DNA from: Brachypodium distachyon
Lineage: Eukaryota; Streptophyta; Magnoliopsida; Poales; Poaceae
Assembly (NCBI RefSeq): GCF_000005505.3
Contig: NC_016132.3
Coordinates: forward strand, 16,606,501 to 16,670,500
Direction: 5' to 3'
DNA: 64,000 nucleotides
Below the pieces are notes generated by a model. That model was not told where the DNA came from and did not search any database. It saw only the letters and a list, made by a program, of their open reading frames with translations. Made by a program: the position numbers and the translations under genes. Below are positions 10,982 through 21,520 of this stretch, piece by piece. Each line of letters begins with the position of its first letter. The first letter of the stretch is position 1.

Positions 10982-12043
10982 AAAATACAATTTAATATTA
11001 ACATAATAAGTACAACAAATATTACTATTATTCCAATCGATGGGCGAGGGATTCCGCTGACGACATCAGTAGGTGCTTTTCCCGTGGTATGCTATTAACA
11101 TTGGAGAATCAGTAGATGCTTTTCCTGCGGGATGCTACGAAGATTGGAGAAAACACAGTCTAAACAGCTCGGCATTTCTTTGATTATTATATCATAGCAT
11201 AGCTAAATACATAGTAAATTGATTGCAGATGTGAGGAATCAAACGACAGACCTAATGCAAGCATAATATTTTCTACACCGGTTACATCCCTTTTATGTAA
11301 ATGTAAAAGACATTTTAACATAACATATGTTACAAGAAAAAATTAAAATTAAAGATGCAATGAATCAAATCATGCATCTAATGCACTCATAACATTTGCT
11401 CTACGAGTTGACGTAGATCTCCTACTTGTGTAATTTTAACATTAACATAAAATGTACAAAAAATATCAAAATGTATTCGAGATGCGAGGAATCAATCCCC
11501 ATACCTAATGCAAACATAGCATTTTCTCTAACAATAGAGTTGTGTCCCCTTTCTATGTAATGCTTAAGTAAAAGACATTTTAAGATGAACAAAAAAAATG
11601 TACTAAAAATGTTAAAATGAAATGGGGATGCTAGGAATCAAACATTGTACCTAATGCAAGCATAACATTTTCTCTATCAATTGAGTTGCATCCCCTATGT
11701 ATGTAATTATAATGTAAAAGACATTTGAACATGAGGTTACATAAAAAGGTACAAAAATAATACTTAATTAAAGATGCGAGAAATATAACCTTGTAGCGAC
11801 TAAGATACATCCGCCATTTTTTATGTAATCTAAAAGTAAAAGAGATTTTAACATAAACATAAAAGGTACAAAAAACATTAAAATTAATTGGATATGTGAG
11901 GAATCAAATCATGTACCTGATTCAAAGGATAACATTTCTCTACCATCCTTTTTTATGTAATTTTGAAGTAAAATACATTTTAACATGAACATAAAACATA
12001 TTTTAAATGAACATAAAAAGTATAAAAATATATTAAAATTAGT

Positions 12044-12115
12044 TGGAGATGCGAGGAATTGAACCCCGTACCTGACACAAGCGCTGCGTTTGCTCTACCA
12101 ATTAGCTACATCCCC
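12044..12115 (-). pseudogene. tRNA-Ala-like pseudogene (best-preserved T arm)
   Basis: Acceptor strands GGGGATG/CATCTCC pair over seven positions. The T stem CGGGG/CCTCG with loop TTCAATT is near canonical, and D-arm GCT..GAGC has lost one base. The anticodon arm (AACGC/GTGTC around AGCGCTT) does not form a normal stem, so it is a pseudogene unit of the array. Confidence 0.7.
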
Positions 12116-12180
12116 TATTTATGTAATTATAAGTAAATTTTAATATAAACATAAAAAGTAAAAATAATACAAAAATCAAT

Positions 12181-12254
12181 TGGAGATGCAAGGAATCAAA
12201 CCCCATACCTAACACAAGCATTTGCATTTGCTCTACCAATTGAGCTACATCCCC
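12181..12254 (-). pseudogene. tRNA-Ala-like pseudogene (best-preserved D arm)
   Basis: The acceptor pairs fully and the D arm is GCTC/GAGC with an AATTGGTA loop. The T arm TGGGG/CCTTG pairs only with wobbles, and the anticodon stem fails. Many C-to-T differences from a canonical tRNA-Ala suggest methylation decay. Confidence 0.7.
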
Positions 12255-12561
12255 TTTTTATGTAATTATAAAGTTATTATTTTAATATAAACATAAAAGT
12301 AAAAATAATACTATGTAAATCAATTGGAGGTGCGAGGAATTGAACCCCGTACCTAAAAAATTGGGATTGGTGGGGTTGATTGCTTTGAGATTTGGATTGC
12401 CAGGTGATCGCTCAGTGTGGTCTAGCCGTGGATGATTTTTCTGCACGGAATAGAGTGTGAGAGTGCCATAAAAAAATGGGGAGTCAACATTTAAGGCTCA
12501 TTTTGGAACGAGCATAAATTTTATGGGTGTGCCAGTATTCAGTTCGTGATTGAACTAAAAA

Positions 12562-12725
12562 GAGGTAATAACACTGGCGGCCCTGCACCAGCGCATCCCA
12601 TTGGCTGATCCCGAATGTGCATTTGCAAGTCAAGTTGTTGTATCACCAGATCCAATTTTGCAACTTGTTGCAGTAGTATTAAACTGGTCGCCCAATAAAA
12701 GTTCTTATACCGGTGTTATTACCTC
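12562..12725. mobile_element. Small Mutator-type MITE, 164 bp
   Basis: Terminal inverted repeats GAGGTAATAACACTGG / CCGGTGTTATTACCTC (one mismatch) are flanked by a perfect 9-bp direct repeat AACTAAAAA (12553-12561 and 12726-12734). A 9-bp duplication is the hallmark of the Mutator superfamily. Non-coding. Confidence 0.8.
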
Positions 12726-12734
12726 AACTAAAAA

Positions 12735-13248
12735 ACGGTCAACCACAAAATTTACATCTCTTCTTTGGGGCAAAATCCTCTGCACGAACACCCAACAAAA
12801 TTAGGAGCTCTGCTATGGCATGGCTGGAAGTGGGGCCGAGACCATCGGCCTTGGATCAGTGGTTGTCGGCGAAGATTACTAATTACATCGTGATGGTTTA
12901 AAGTGACAAACTCAGCATGACAAGAGAATCAAATCAGAGTAATGAAAAAGAGAGCTCGAATTTCTCTAGAGGCATCAGTGCCCTGATTTCATATGCAAGT
13001 TTCCAATACATTCATCCATATGGAAAAGCAAGGCAACCACAGCATCGATATCATTTCTTCCAGGCTTTTAACTAAGTCTCATCAAATTATTGTACCCCAC
13101 CAAATCGGTTTTTACCCAGATGTACGTAATTCACCAGCATCAATGATATTTCAGAAAACAAAACTTCGCATCAGATCACAAGAAACTGATTGGCTAACAG
13201 GAGTCTTTATCAGCAAGCGTGGACTGACGGATGCGGTATCTTAGGCGC
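12735..13248. other. Intergenic; 3' side of ATP synthase g gene
   Basis: Unique-looking sequence with no supported gene. The part nearest 13248 should be the 3' UTR of the minus-strand ATP synthase subunit g gene. Confidence 0.35.
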
Positions 13249-14934
13249 TCAGACGTTGTAGCCCGTGAGAGTGAACCCTCGTCCGACGATCTCACCCACG
13301 CAGAACCATCCGTACAACTCGATCCCAAACAGTGCCGCGACACCAGCATGCTCGACGTTCAGGTCCTTCCGGTTCCTCCACAGGAGCTTTGCTTGGTCAA
13401 GCTCTTTCCAGAATGCTTCATAGCGACCAGGAAGGCTGCAAGAAACATGTGTCAGTACTCAGATGTGCTTACTGAAGATTTAAGTTGCACTTCATGATGT
13501 AAAACATGTTTGACATGAAACTTGCCACATAAATGCAATAATAAGTTACTATCTTTTGAATTTCTACTACAAAACAACCTATGCTGATTATGCAATTCAG
13601 GAAATTCTCATATGCAGATTTAGACTTCATGGCTTCACCAAAACTTTACAGAGTATAGCTGTTCCCATAAGTCACAAGGCAATTACCCCCTCGTATAGAC
13701 CAATATACCATAATATCATGAACGAAAAACAGTTACCAAACTAAAACCCAGTTTAGAATAACTGGTGAGTTATCTTCCTAACAGAGAACTGAAGACATAG
13801 CTGACAATCAGAAAAAGGTACTTATGACATGATCTAGTTAGTTCAACCAGGCCTAAATCCACAGTGCTTCTGACATAAACGTGGCCTTTCAATCCACATG
13901 ACTAAATAAGAACCTGCAGTTCATCTCTTGCATCTTCATTAGCAGAGAATTGGGGGAGTGGGGGATTCTCAGCAAACATTTCCAACTTCCCAACCTAAGC
14001 ACTCTGCCATAGCATCATCAGTCTGGACTTGTAGGCACAACCAGATAATTGGATGTGAACCAGCAGTGGAATCAGATACATCAATTGCTAGTCCTTATCA
14101 ATCTGTCCAGCTACTGAAACCATGTCTATTACTCAACAAAATTAACTCAGATTTTCAATCTTGTAGATAAACATCAGCATATCAACCAACTAATTTCATG
14201 ATATAAGTTCATACTTTGCAGGCTATGAAAGCTACTGTCAGGGTTCAGGCCACTTGACATAATGTACTACTCCCTCCGTTCCATAATTCTTGTCTCAAAT
14301 TTGCCAAAAAATGGATGTATTTATTCCTATAAAGTGTCTAGATACATGTAATATTTCGACAAGAATTATGGAACGGAGGGAGTACTAGTTTATTCCTTAA
14401 GCAGAAAAAAGTCACTAAAGGGGAAAGATAATTAGATTCACTAAACATGTTTAGAATAATAACAGTACCTTTAGGACATCAAAGTGTAAACATAACAAAT
14501 CAGCGTGTCAAATCCAAAATTCCAGTGTAAACTAGATGAATAAGGTCATGCATTGAACAAAAACAACATAATCTTGGCCTAGGACATCGTCTATTTGACA
14601 AACTCACGTCACGAACAACAGTTTCCACAAATAACACATGCCTAACAATTAGGTTTGGCAATTGCATCTGCAGCACTCAGGGCATGAAATCCACGTCTAG
14701 ACTACTAAAACAGAGGGAGGGACAAGGGATCATGCGGACCGACCTGGCGAGGCGGGTGTAGAAGAGCTGCTTGGAGAGCTCCTGGCACTTCTGGATGGTG
14801 GGCGGCTCCACGACGTACTTCTTGTTCTTCTCCATCAGGGTCTTGTGGTAGGCGCAGCCGTGCCTGGCCGCGAACCGCGTCGCCTCGCACGCCTTGGCCT
14901 GCACCTGCGCCAGCTTCGAGCCCAGCGCCGCCAT
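13249..14934 (-). CDS. Mitochondrial F1Fo ATP synthase subunit g
   Basis: Two exons (14744-14934 and 13249-13435) encode 125 residues. The small inner-membrane subunit g sits in the Fo sector and supports dimerisation of the ATP synthase. The sequence shows the plant family pattern: N-terminal KLAQVQAKACEATRFAARHG, YVVEPPTIQKCQELSKQL, then LPGRYEAFWKELDQAK, and a C-terminal hydrophobic helix ending in EIVGRGFTLTGYNV with a GxxxG-like small-residue patch. Length equals the family norm. The intron splits a Ser codon (AG|C) and is about 1.3 kb with a Stowaway MITE inside. There is no cleavable presequence, as in other plant subunit g proteins. The GC-rich leader upstream (14935-15300) may hold a 5' UTR intron, since a donor-like GGTAAAC occurs on the minus strand near 15080. 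Confidence 0.92.
14270..14382. mobile_element. Stowaway MITE, 113 bp, in the ATP synthase g intron
   Basis: TIRs CTCCCTCCGTTCCATAATTC and complement, TA on both sides. One of several 112-113 bp members of one family in this window. Confidence 0.9.
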
Positions 14935-15700
14935 GGGAGATCTGCTTCTTGTCTTGGGTCGCGACTCCCTGCAACGAAACCGAGAGAAAGGGGACCCGCG
15001 GGCGGGCAAGCAATGCTACCGGTGAGATCGTGCGAAGGAACCTGCCTGGATTCGGGATCGGGGGCTAGGGTTTGTTTACCTCTGGGGATCGGAAGAGGAG
15101 GAGGGGGAGATCGGAGGAGGCGGCGGCGCGAGTTGGGCCTGTTGCCTGCTCGATGGGAAGGGGGCGGCTTTGGCTTTGGGGAGAGGCAGGGCAGGGCAGG
15201 GCAGGAAGGGGGCTTTCTTTTCTTTGCGAGGAGGGGGTTTTCGTTCATTTCTTGGCTTGGGGAAGAGGTCAAGCCTTGTGTTTGTTTGGGTTGGGTGAAT
15301 GTGAATCAAGATTTGGCTTAAGAGTCGAATTTTAAAACGAACTTGCAAGTTTTAAGATGCGGACGAGAAATTAGGAACTCGTAACCGGTAGAATACATGT
15401 CGGTTAATTTTTTTATTTTTATTTCTTTACTTTATCTATCAACCGAGGATTCCGCCCCTTTCTATTACGAATAACGGGAGTACAAAGTTCAGTGTGTCCA
15501 GATAGAGCGTTGCGTTATTACTATCCATTTTACTATGTGATGATAGATACCTCTGTGACGTATCAAAATACTTTAATTTATATTTGATTGAATTGACTGA
15601 TAATCTAAGATACTTGTTATTTGCATAAAATTTAAATGTGATGCACATGTGTCACGATTAATTTTTTTGGATAGGTAACAAAGCGCGTGCATTACCCGCA
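14935..15700. other. Promoter/leader side of ATP synthase g, then intergenic
   Basis: The first ~370 bp is GC-rich and contains a short G(G)CAGG tandem near 15185-15210. It is best read as promoter and 5' UTR. Frames on both strands through it are shadows. Beyond 15320 the sequence is AT-rich with nothing supported. Confidence 0.35.
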
Positions 15701-15710
15701 AAATAAAAAA

Positions 15711-15837
15711 TACTTCACAAAATAAGTGACGTGGATTTATACAAATCCAAGTCACTTATTTTGGAAGTGGATTTGTATAAGAATTTATACAAATCCCTTA
15801 TACAAATCCAAGTCACTTATTTTGGAACGGAGGGAGT
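15711..15837. mobile_element. Stowaway-like MITE with internal repeats, left end degraded
   Basis: The right end reads AAAATAAGTGAC-type sequence then CGGAGGGAG and TA. The left side begins inside the matching inverted sequence (AAAATAAGTGACGTGGATTT). The unit TACAAATCCAAGTCACTTAT occurs twice, so the element has an internal duplication or hairpin. Confidence 0.65.
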
Positions 15838-16620
15838 ACAAAGCATGTGCGTTTAGATAGTAAACTGCAAGCGCCGAGTGTAGAGCTAGAGATGGGTCAA
15901 GCTCATGGTTACATAAATATATCCAAGCATAGGTTAAGTATGGATTGTGATCAACCAAGCCTTGTTCATAAATGTAGTAGAAAAATAGCCACACTAGAGT
16001 ATTAAAGTTAGAGGCAAACTATTGATTAAGCAAAAATGCACGAGCACAATTATCATAATCAACCTCAGCATTGGTCAAACAGATTTTGTTCCTAGATTCG
16101 TGGTTATTTCTAAGTTGATATAGATACTCTTACGTCTAAGTCAATGACGTTGAGCACTGATTCTTATTTAACAAAAGTTAACTAGATGCACACTTTTCTT
16201 ATTACAGCTCATTTGGCATCCATCTATTCATTTCATTTCTTCAATTCCAAGTTCAAAAATCATGTTGTCTACCAGTCTACCACATGGATTTAGAGTGAGA
16301 GAAAATTCCAGAGAAATGATGGTTTTTAGAAAGGAATTGGAGCTAGTTACAGTGTGACTCCATGTAATTTGAGATTGAATTCCCGTGACCAATTCCTTGC
16401 CAACCAAATAAGTTGGTTTTTATAATTCAAAATAAATTCTAGAATTCTAGGCCTAAATGATGGGTGCCAAACGAGCTGTTAAGGTTTATGATCTGTTGAC
16501 TGAGGCATAAGAATTTGTCCAGCCCTTTTTCTTGCTCTCTTAATTTTGACATATTTTCCCGATGTCTTACTAGCATATTCCAATGTAAAACAATAACCAT
16601 GGTTACATTTCGAAGTAATA
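15838..16620. other. Intergenic, nothing recognised
   Basis: AT-rich sequence without frames, inverted repeats or RNA genes that can be supported. Confidence 0.35.
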
Positions 16621-16621
16621 T

Positions 16622-16890
16622 ACTCCCTCCGTTTCATATTAAGTCACTCAAATTTGCCCAAGTATGAATGTGTCTATACCCAAAAGCGTCTACGGTTTTG
16701 CTATTGATAAGTCGTCCATTTTTTAGTTAGAGATCAATCGACATGTTAGCCATCGGATCTTAATCCAACGATAGCAAGTGAGAGATGAGAGAACGTGGAT
16801 GACCCTCAGATTTTAATCCAACGGCTTTGAAACGTCGATTGATATTTAAAACTCGTTTTTAGAAGAAAAAACATCAGGTGACTTACAAAT
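16622..16890. mobile_element. Truncated Stowaway end plus inverted-repeat fragment
   Basis: The left end CTCCCTCCGTTTCATATTAA matches the Stowaway family at 47755 and 56212 for about 65 bp, then diverges. The following part carries inverted GATCAATCGAC/GTCGATTGATAT-type arms and two TTAATCCAACG boxes. No right Stowaway end is present, so this looks like a rearranged or composite copy. Confidence 0.5.
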
Positions 16891-17294
16891 AGCCACACCT
16901 ATATAATTAACACTCATTGCTCCTCCATGGCAAATAAAGACAGTTCTGCGTCACAACCTTACAGAGCAATTCTACCCGAGACTGCTGAAGCAAAACATCG
17001 AACAGTTGCGCTCACAACGCATGAAAAACATAACGCATCAGTTCTACATACCATAGATGCGATACAATACAGTATACACGGTTCTATAATACAGTACACG
17101 GTTCTACATATCATAGGTTACAGTACAGACTACTCAAGCACCAACAGTTCAACCAGCAGCGGCTTGTTCGTGAACCGTGAAGCAGGGTAGGCGCCAGCAC
17201 ACAGCAGCTACCACGGCACGTTTGCTGGCCAGACCAAGATAAAACACAGTAGATATGCAGCAGAGATGAACCCATGGGAAGGAAGTTCTTCGAT

Positions 17295-18072
17295 TCACTT
17301 TTCCCACCAGTGAAGGACATCCTTGCGCCTGTTGATCTTCTTCTGCAGCTGCAGGACGCCGTAGAGCAGAGCTTCGGCGGTCGGAGGGCACCCGGGGACG
17401 AAGATGTCCACGGGGACGATCCGGTCGCACCCGCGCACGACGGAGTAGGAGTAGTGGTAGTATCCACCGCCGTTGGCGCAGCTGCCCATCGAGATCACCC
17501 ATCGGGGCTCCGGCATCTGGTCATAAACCCTGGCAAAGATAAAAAATGTCAGCTTCACATTTGAAGAAACACCTTCCAGTCAGGACAGGAGTAGTTAATT
17601 GAAATGAACTTGCCATATGCACAAAATAATTTTTCGGAAACAGAACAACAAAAAAATCTGAACAACCACAGCAAACAAAACACAAGTTTCAAACGAATTC
17701 GGACTTGCGGAGGGCGGGCGCCATCTTGTTGGTGAGCGTGCCGGCGACGATCATGCAGTCGGACTGGCGCGGGGAAGGGCGGAAGATGACGCCGAAGCGG
17801 TCGAAGTCGTAGCGCGAGGCCCCCGCGTGCATCATCTCCACGGCGCAGCAGGCCAGCCCGAACGTCATGGGCCAGATGGAGCCCCTCCGGGCCCAGTTCA
17901 CCAGGTCGTCCACCTTGGAGACAACGAACTCCGCCGCCTTCGACATCGGCGCCGGCGCCGGCGCCCCGCCGTAGGGCGCCACGGACGAGGAGTAGGAGTA
18001 GGCCCGCGGGGCGGCGGAGGAGAGGAGCGCGAGACGCGCCGTGCGGGGGAGGGTGGGGAGGAGGAGCGCCAT
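17295..18072 (-). CDS. NDUFS7: NADH dehydrogenase Fe-S protein 7 (PSST, 20 kDa, complex I)
   Basis: Two exons (17705-18072 and 17295-17529) encode 200 residues. The subunit carries the N2 [4Fe-4S] cluster of respiratory complex I, next to the ubiquinone site on the matrix side of the inner mitochondrial membrane. An Ala/Arg/Ser/Leu presequence occupies about residues 1-35. The core begins near [20 protein letters not shown]. Cluster ligands are visible as the tandem cysteines in [10 protein letters not shown] (C75, C76), GSCANGG (C140) and [12 protein letters not shown] (C170). The C-terminus [15 protein letters not shown] is typical of the plant protein. The single intron splits a Lys codon (AA|G). 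Length is close to the Arabidopsis protein (~218), the difference lying in the presequence. No lesion is seen. It is the third of three adjacent minus-strand mitochondrial genes. Confidence 0.95.
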
Positions 18073-19056
18073 GGCGGATGCGCGGTGCTCTTCGCGACGA
18101 ATTAAAGTTGGCGAGGAATGTTGGAGAGGAAGAGGGAGAAGTCGGCAAGCGGTGTGCGTGTGCCGACTCCGGCTCAGGATATGGACGACTGCGACCGACT
18201 ATGCACACAGCGGCGGCTGCATCTCGCGTTGCGCAGCTGTCCCAATCCATTTAATTTAATTTCTCATTCGATAAATCTTGAGTGCATTTTGAAAGGCAGC
18301 TTCAAACTTCAAAATCTTTCCGATTGCAAAAAGACCATAAACCTATCGAGGTCTGAAGTTTGTCCACACCCTTTATTTTGTCCTTAAATTCGGAGAGAAC
18401 AACGGATGCTTATCTGTTTGTCCGTTTGAACCTACATGTCAAGGACTCATGAAGAAGACAAATGTTGGCTTCTAATATTTTGCTCTCTCAAATGGATTAA
18501 TGAGACAAATAAAGGATCATTCTTGGAGATGCCCAAACGGACGTCATGTCCTTGACCTTGGACTTGCCTTTCATACTGATATAATTTTATCTCCGTCTCT
18601 CAGTTATTGCAGTTGTAGCTTTTATCTTGAATTTTCTAAATGCACATGCAAATCATGGGATCCAAGTTTAAACCGTGGATTACAAATGCACAGCCTAATG
18701 ATCTTGAACAGTAATCGCCTGTATCTATATACGTTGGATCGATTGAATCGATTCTCTTTCACCCTCGATCCTATAAGAGGATCGGTTGTTTTCTTCTCAC
18801 TTGGAGGAAGCTCTTCATAGTCTAGCCTTCTTTTTTGTGTATTCTGACAATTTATGTAGCGCATGTTGTTTTTACGAAATCTAAACTCGCATCTAGAGAT
18901 CAGTCGAACATAAAGTTTATAAAAACCATAAAGACGTCTCTTATAACATGTGTTAAGATGTGAATAGTCTAAGCAACAAAAAATGAAAAATGAATATATT
19001 TTTATTGACATCCAGTAGAGCTTTGTGACAATGTGAATGTCAAGAATAACTTAGTA
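18073..19056. other. Intergenic upstream of NDUFS7
   Basis: Promoter side of NDUFS7 followed by AT-rich sequence. Open frames near 18500-19000 on both strands are low-complexity and without family resemblance. Confidence 0.35.
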
Positions 19057-19168
19057 CTCCCTCCATCCCATATTAAATGACGAAATATTACATGTACCTA
19101 GATGTTTTTTGGTATAGATAATTCCATATTTGGACAAATTTGAATCATTTAATATGTGACAGAAGGAG
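19057..19168. mobile_element. Stowaway MITE, 112 bp
   Basis: Ends CTCCCTCCATCCCATATTAA and a matching right end (TTAATATG..GGAG), with TA flanks. The right TIR has several substitutions. It lies directly beside the Pack-MULE. Confidence 0.8.
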
Positions 19169-19182
19169 TATGTTAAATTCTG

Positions 19183-20190
19183 GAGTTAAATGCACGGGAG
19201 GTCCTACAAGTATTGGTGTTGTGTCATCTAGGTTCTAATAGTATGAAAATGCAGTTTTGGTTCCTAAAAGTACTTTCAGTGTGTCACCGGTGGTCCTAAG
19301 CACGCCGGAGAAGGTCTGACCCGTAGACGTGTCATGTTGACCCATTTTAACCGGCCATGTAGGATTAAGAAAGGGCAGTAGGAGAAGGCCCAGCCGTCCC
19401 CCGGGAATGTGTTGAGGTTGAGCCGGTAGGTGAGCTCCTCAAGGGGTCCCACGACGGCCGTCTGCATCACCTTCTCCGGTGGGCGCTCGTTGGTGGCAAC
19501 GTGGATTGGGTTCCGCGTGGAGACGTTGGTGGTGCCGGGGGTGTGGTAGAGGCTGTCTTTTAGTGGACGGAGCTCGAGCGTGGAGATGAAAGGCTGTCTC
19601 GTGGTGCGTTGGAGAGGTAGACGGAGAGGGCGTCAGAAGGCGTGAGGACGATGGATTCGCGGGTGATGATTCGGGAGTCGTCGTAGATGACGATGGTGGA
19701 CCAGCAGGTGGCGCCCAGGTAGAGGTCGAACTCCGAGAAGATGACGCCGTCGTCGGTGCCGCCGCCATGGTCGTGGAGGAAGTTGGCGTAGAGGAAGGTG
19801 GCCCGAAGGAGGTAGCGGGTGCAGGTGGTAACCTTGAGGGTGTAGCAGTACTTGTTGCCGTCCGCCGGGAAGTAGCGCAGGCTGCTGTACTGGGTGCTGC
19901 TGTGCTGAGGAGAGGAAGAAGAAGGGGGGATGGTGATGGCGGTGCCGGAGGTGATGAGGCCGGGGTATTTCTAGGGGGACAGAATGCAATTTTAACTCCC
20001 CTTTATTAATCCTACGTGGCCGGTTAAAATTGGTCAACATGACACGTGGGCAGGTCAGACCTACTCCGACGTGCTTAGGACCGCCGGTGACACACTTAAA
20101 ATACTTTTAGAACTCAAAACTGCATTTTCATACTATTAGGACCTAGATGACACTACGCCAATACTTTTAGACCTGCAATGCATTTAACTC
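19183..20190. mobile_element. Pack-MULE (Mutator-like transposon carrying a host gene fragment)
   Basis: The 1008-bp element has terminal inverted repeats of about 190 bp, starting GAGTTAAATGCA on each side and continuing through matching blocks such as CCTAATAGTATGAAAATGCA and TTTTAACCGGCC. It is bounded by a perfect 9-bp target duplication TAAATTCTG (19174-19182 and 20191-20199). No transposase is present. The ~600-bp centre is GC-rich, unlike the TIRs, and on the minus strand encodes part of a malectin-like receptor domain. These are the three defining traits of a Pack-MULE. Confidence 0.92.
19390..19960 (-). pseudogene. Captured malectin-like domain fragment of a receptor kinase
   Basis: Read on the minus strand, the centre of the Pack-MULE encodes LRYFPADGNKYCYTLKV, RYLLRATFLYANFLHDHGGG, SEFDLYLGATCWSTIVIYDD and, in a shifted frame, STLELRPLKDSLYH and LTYRLNLNTFPGDGWAFSY. 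These are blocks of the malectin-like ectodomain of plant LRR/Cr-type receptor kinases. A frameshift lies near 19590, where the first frame meets a stop about 15 codons after SVYLSNAPRD. No kinase, transmembrane segment or start is included. Introns appear to be absent or were few in the donor exons. It may still be transcribed from a TIR promoter, but no protein function is inferred. The donor gene is not in this window. Confidence 0.82.
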
Positions 20191-20199
20191 TAAATTCTG

Positions 20200-21520
20200 A
20201 TATAAACCGGGGTAAATGATTGGACTAATGTCAGAAGTTCAGTAAACTTCAAAGATATTTGACAAAGTCAAAAATAAAGTTTGCATCTACCTGCTATCTC
20301 ACACAAAATACGAACAAATAACAGATGAATAATATATTTTGAATTAGGCACTTTTTGATAAAGAATTTGTCCTTTTTGTTTATCAACCTGCGAGTAGAAG
20401 TTTTGTTTGAAATTACCTATATATTGCTGAAATATGTAAAAAAAAAAGGAGACACATTAATCCGGTTCGGTTTTCCTACGCCGTTTCGCCATCCGCCGGT
20501 CACCACCGCCTCGCCTCGCCTTCGCCCCCGTCGTCGGCCGGTGGCGGGAATCCGATGTCAGTGCATCCTCTCCACCTCTCCGTGGGTCTTCCCTCACCCA
20601 TGTCCCTGTTGCCTCCGCCCTCCGACTCTCGCCACTTCCGCCGCTCTTCCCCAGGGGCTGCTCTGCCGCCGCACCCCTCCTGTCCCCGCCTAAGGCCCGT
20701 GCGTCGCTCATCCATTCCCGTCCCTCCTAAGGCCCGGGCCAAAAGCCTCAGATCCAGTGCTGACCGTGTCTGTTCCTATGACCAATTGTTGCTGTTCATT
20801 GCTGGATTTCTTAAAATTAGCTGCTCTTTGTTTGTTGGTCTAATTTATCTAATATTTGTCTCCTGTGCAATCAGAGCATATGCAGAGTTATGTGAATAGC
20901 TTTGCAAATTTAGCAAGGACGCATAGACAAGATACTGAAAATGTCCAGGACATCTCATCTAAGATCCTTGGGTTGGGTTGGATGAAGCACTGCTTCTCTC
21001 CATCAATGGTTTGAAAAGTCTTTTTCTACTTTTTTTTAAAGTGAAGGTTTTCTGACTGAGGTGGAGAAGAGACTCTCCATAGAGAATAGAGATGAGATTT
21101 TCCATGTCAGAAGGTGTCCGTCGTTCGGGAGGCCCCTATTTTTAGAAGCTTTTACCCTTGTCTTCTGCCTCCTCTTTTGCCTCCTCTCCACAGTCTGATT
21201 TAGAGACCTTTGCATGCCCTGCCTCCTCTCCACAATTTATTCCTGTAGCTTCGACGGAGGTACATTTCTTTCCTCAAACCTGCTCCATTACGCATAAATT
21301 TGGATCCTGAATTTACCCAAACTTTGGTGAGACGCTGTTATTTTTTTCCCCTTAATTTCTGCAACTATTTGTTTCTCTCTTATTATTATCTGAACCGATG
21401 CTTGAAGAACCAGAGATTTGTCTATGCTCTATCTTTTGTAAACGTATGATACTTACATATGTTTGCCTGGATCTCACAAAAATGTTATGCTATGCAGTAG
21501 GGTGCTCGTTTCTGATCCGA
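20200..21520. other. Upstream and probable 5' UTR of the GDPD-like gene
   Basis: A GC/CT-rich block at about 20460-20760 looks like a transcribed leader with possible donor sites, followed by intron-like T-rich sequence up to the acceptor-like TATGCAG just before the chosen ATG at 21521. The frames here show no family match, so leader exons are only suspected. Confidence 0.4.

Larger units (their letters stand above)
10639..12353 (-). repeat. Array of about ten degenerate tRNA-Ala-like units
   Basis: On the minus strand a ~73-bp module resembling tRNA-Ala recurs: 5' GGGGATGTAGCTCAATTGG, TAGAGC, then a TTCRATT-type T loop and CATCTCCA at the 3' end. Approximate copies: 10639-10708, 11227-11290, 11353-11427, 11477-11552, 11624-11696, 11772-11814 (shortened), 11889-11953 (shortened), 12044-12115, 12181-12254, 12325-12353 (truncated). 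From the second copy on, the period is about 117-156 bp. AT-rich spacers also recur (TTTATGTAATTATAAAGTAAA and ACATAAAAGGTACAAAAA types). Acceptor stem, D arm and T arm are recognisable in the best copies, but anticodon stems do not pair, so none looks like a working tRNA gene. Confidence 0.8.

Noticed and set aside
12044..12254. Functional tRNA-Ala genes in the array
   Set aside because: Acceptor and T arms look right, but anticodon stems do not pair, one D arm lost a base, and no alanine anticodon sits in a normal seven-base loop.
10639..12353. CRISPR-like array
   Set aside because: Repeats are imperfect, spacers are themselves related, the genome is a plant and there are no cas genes; the module is tRNA-like.
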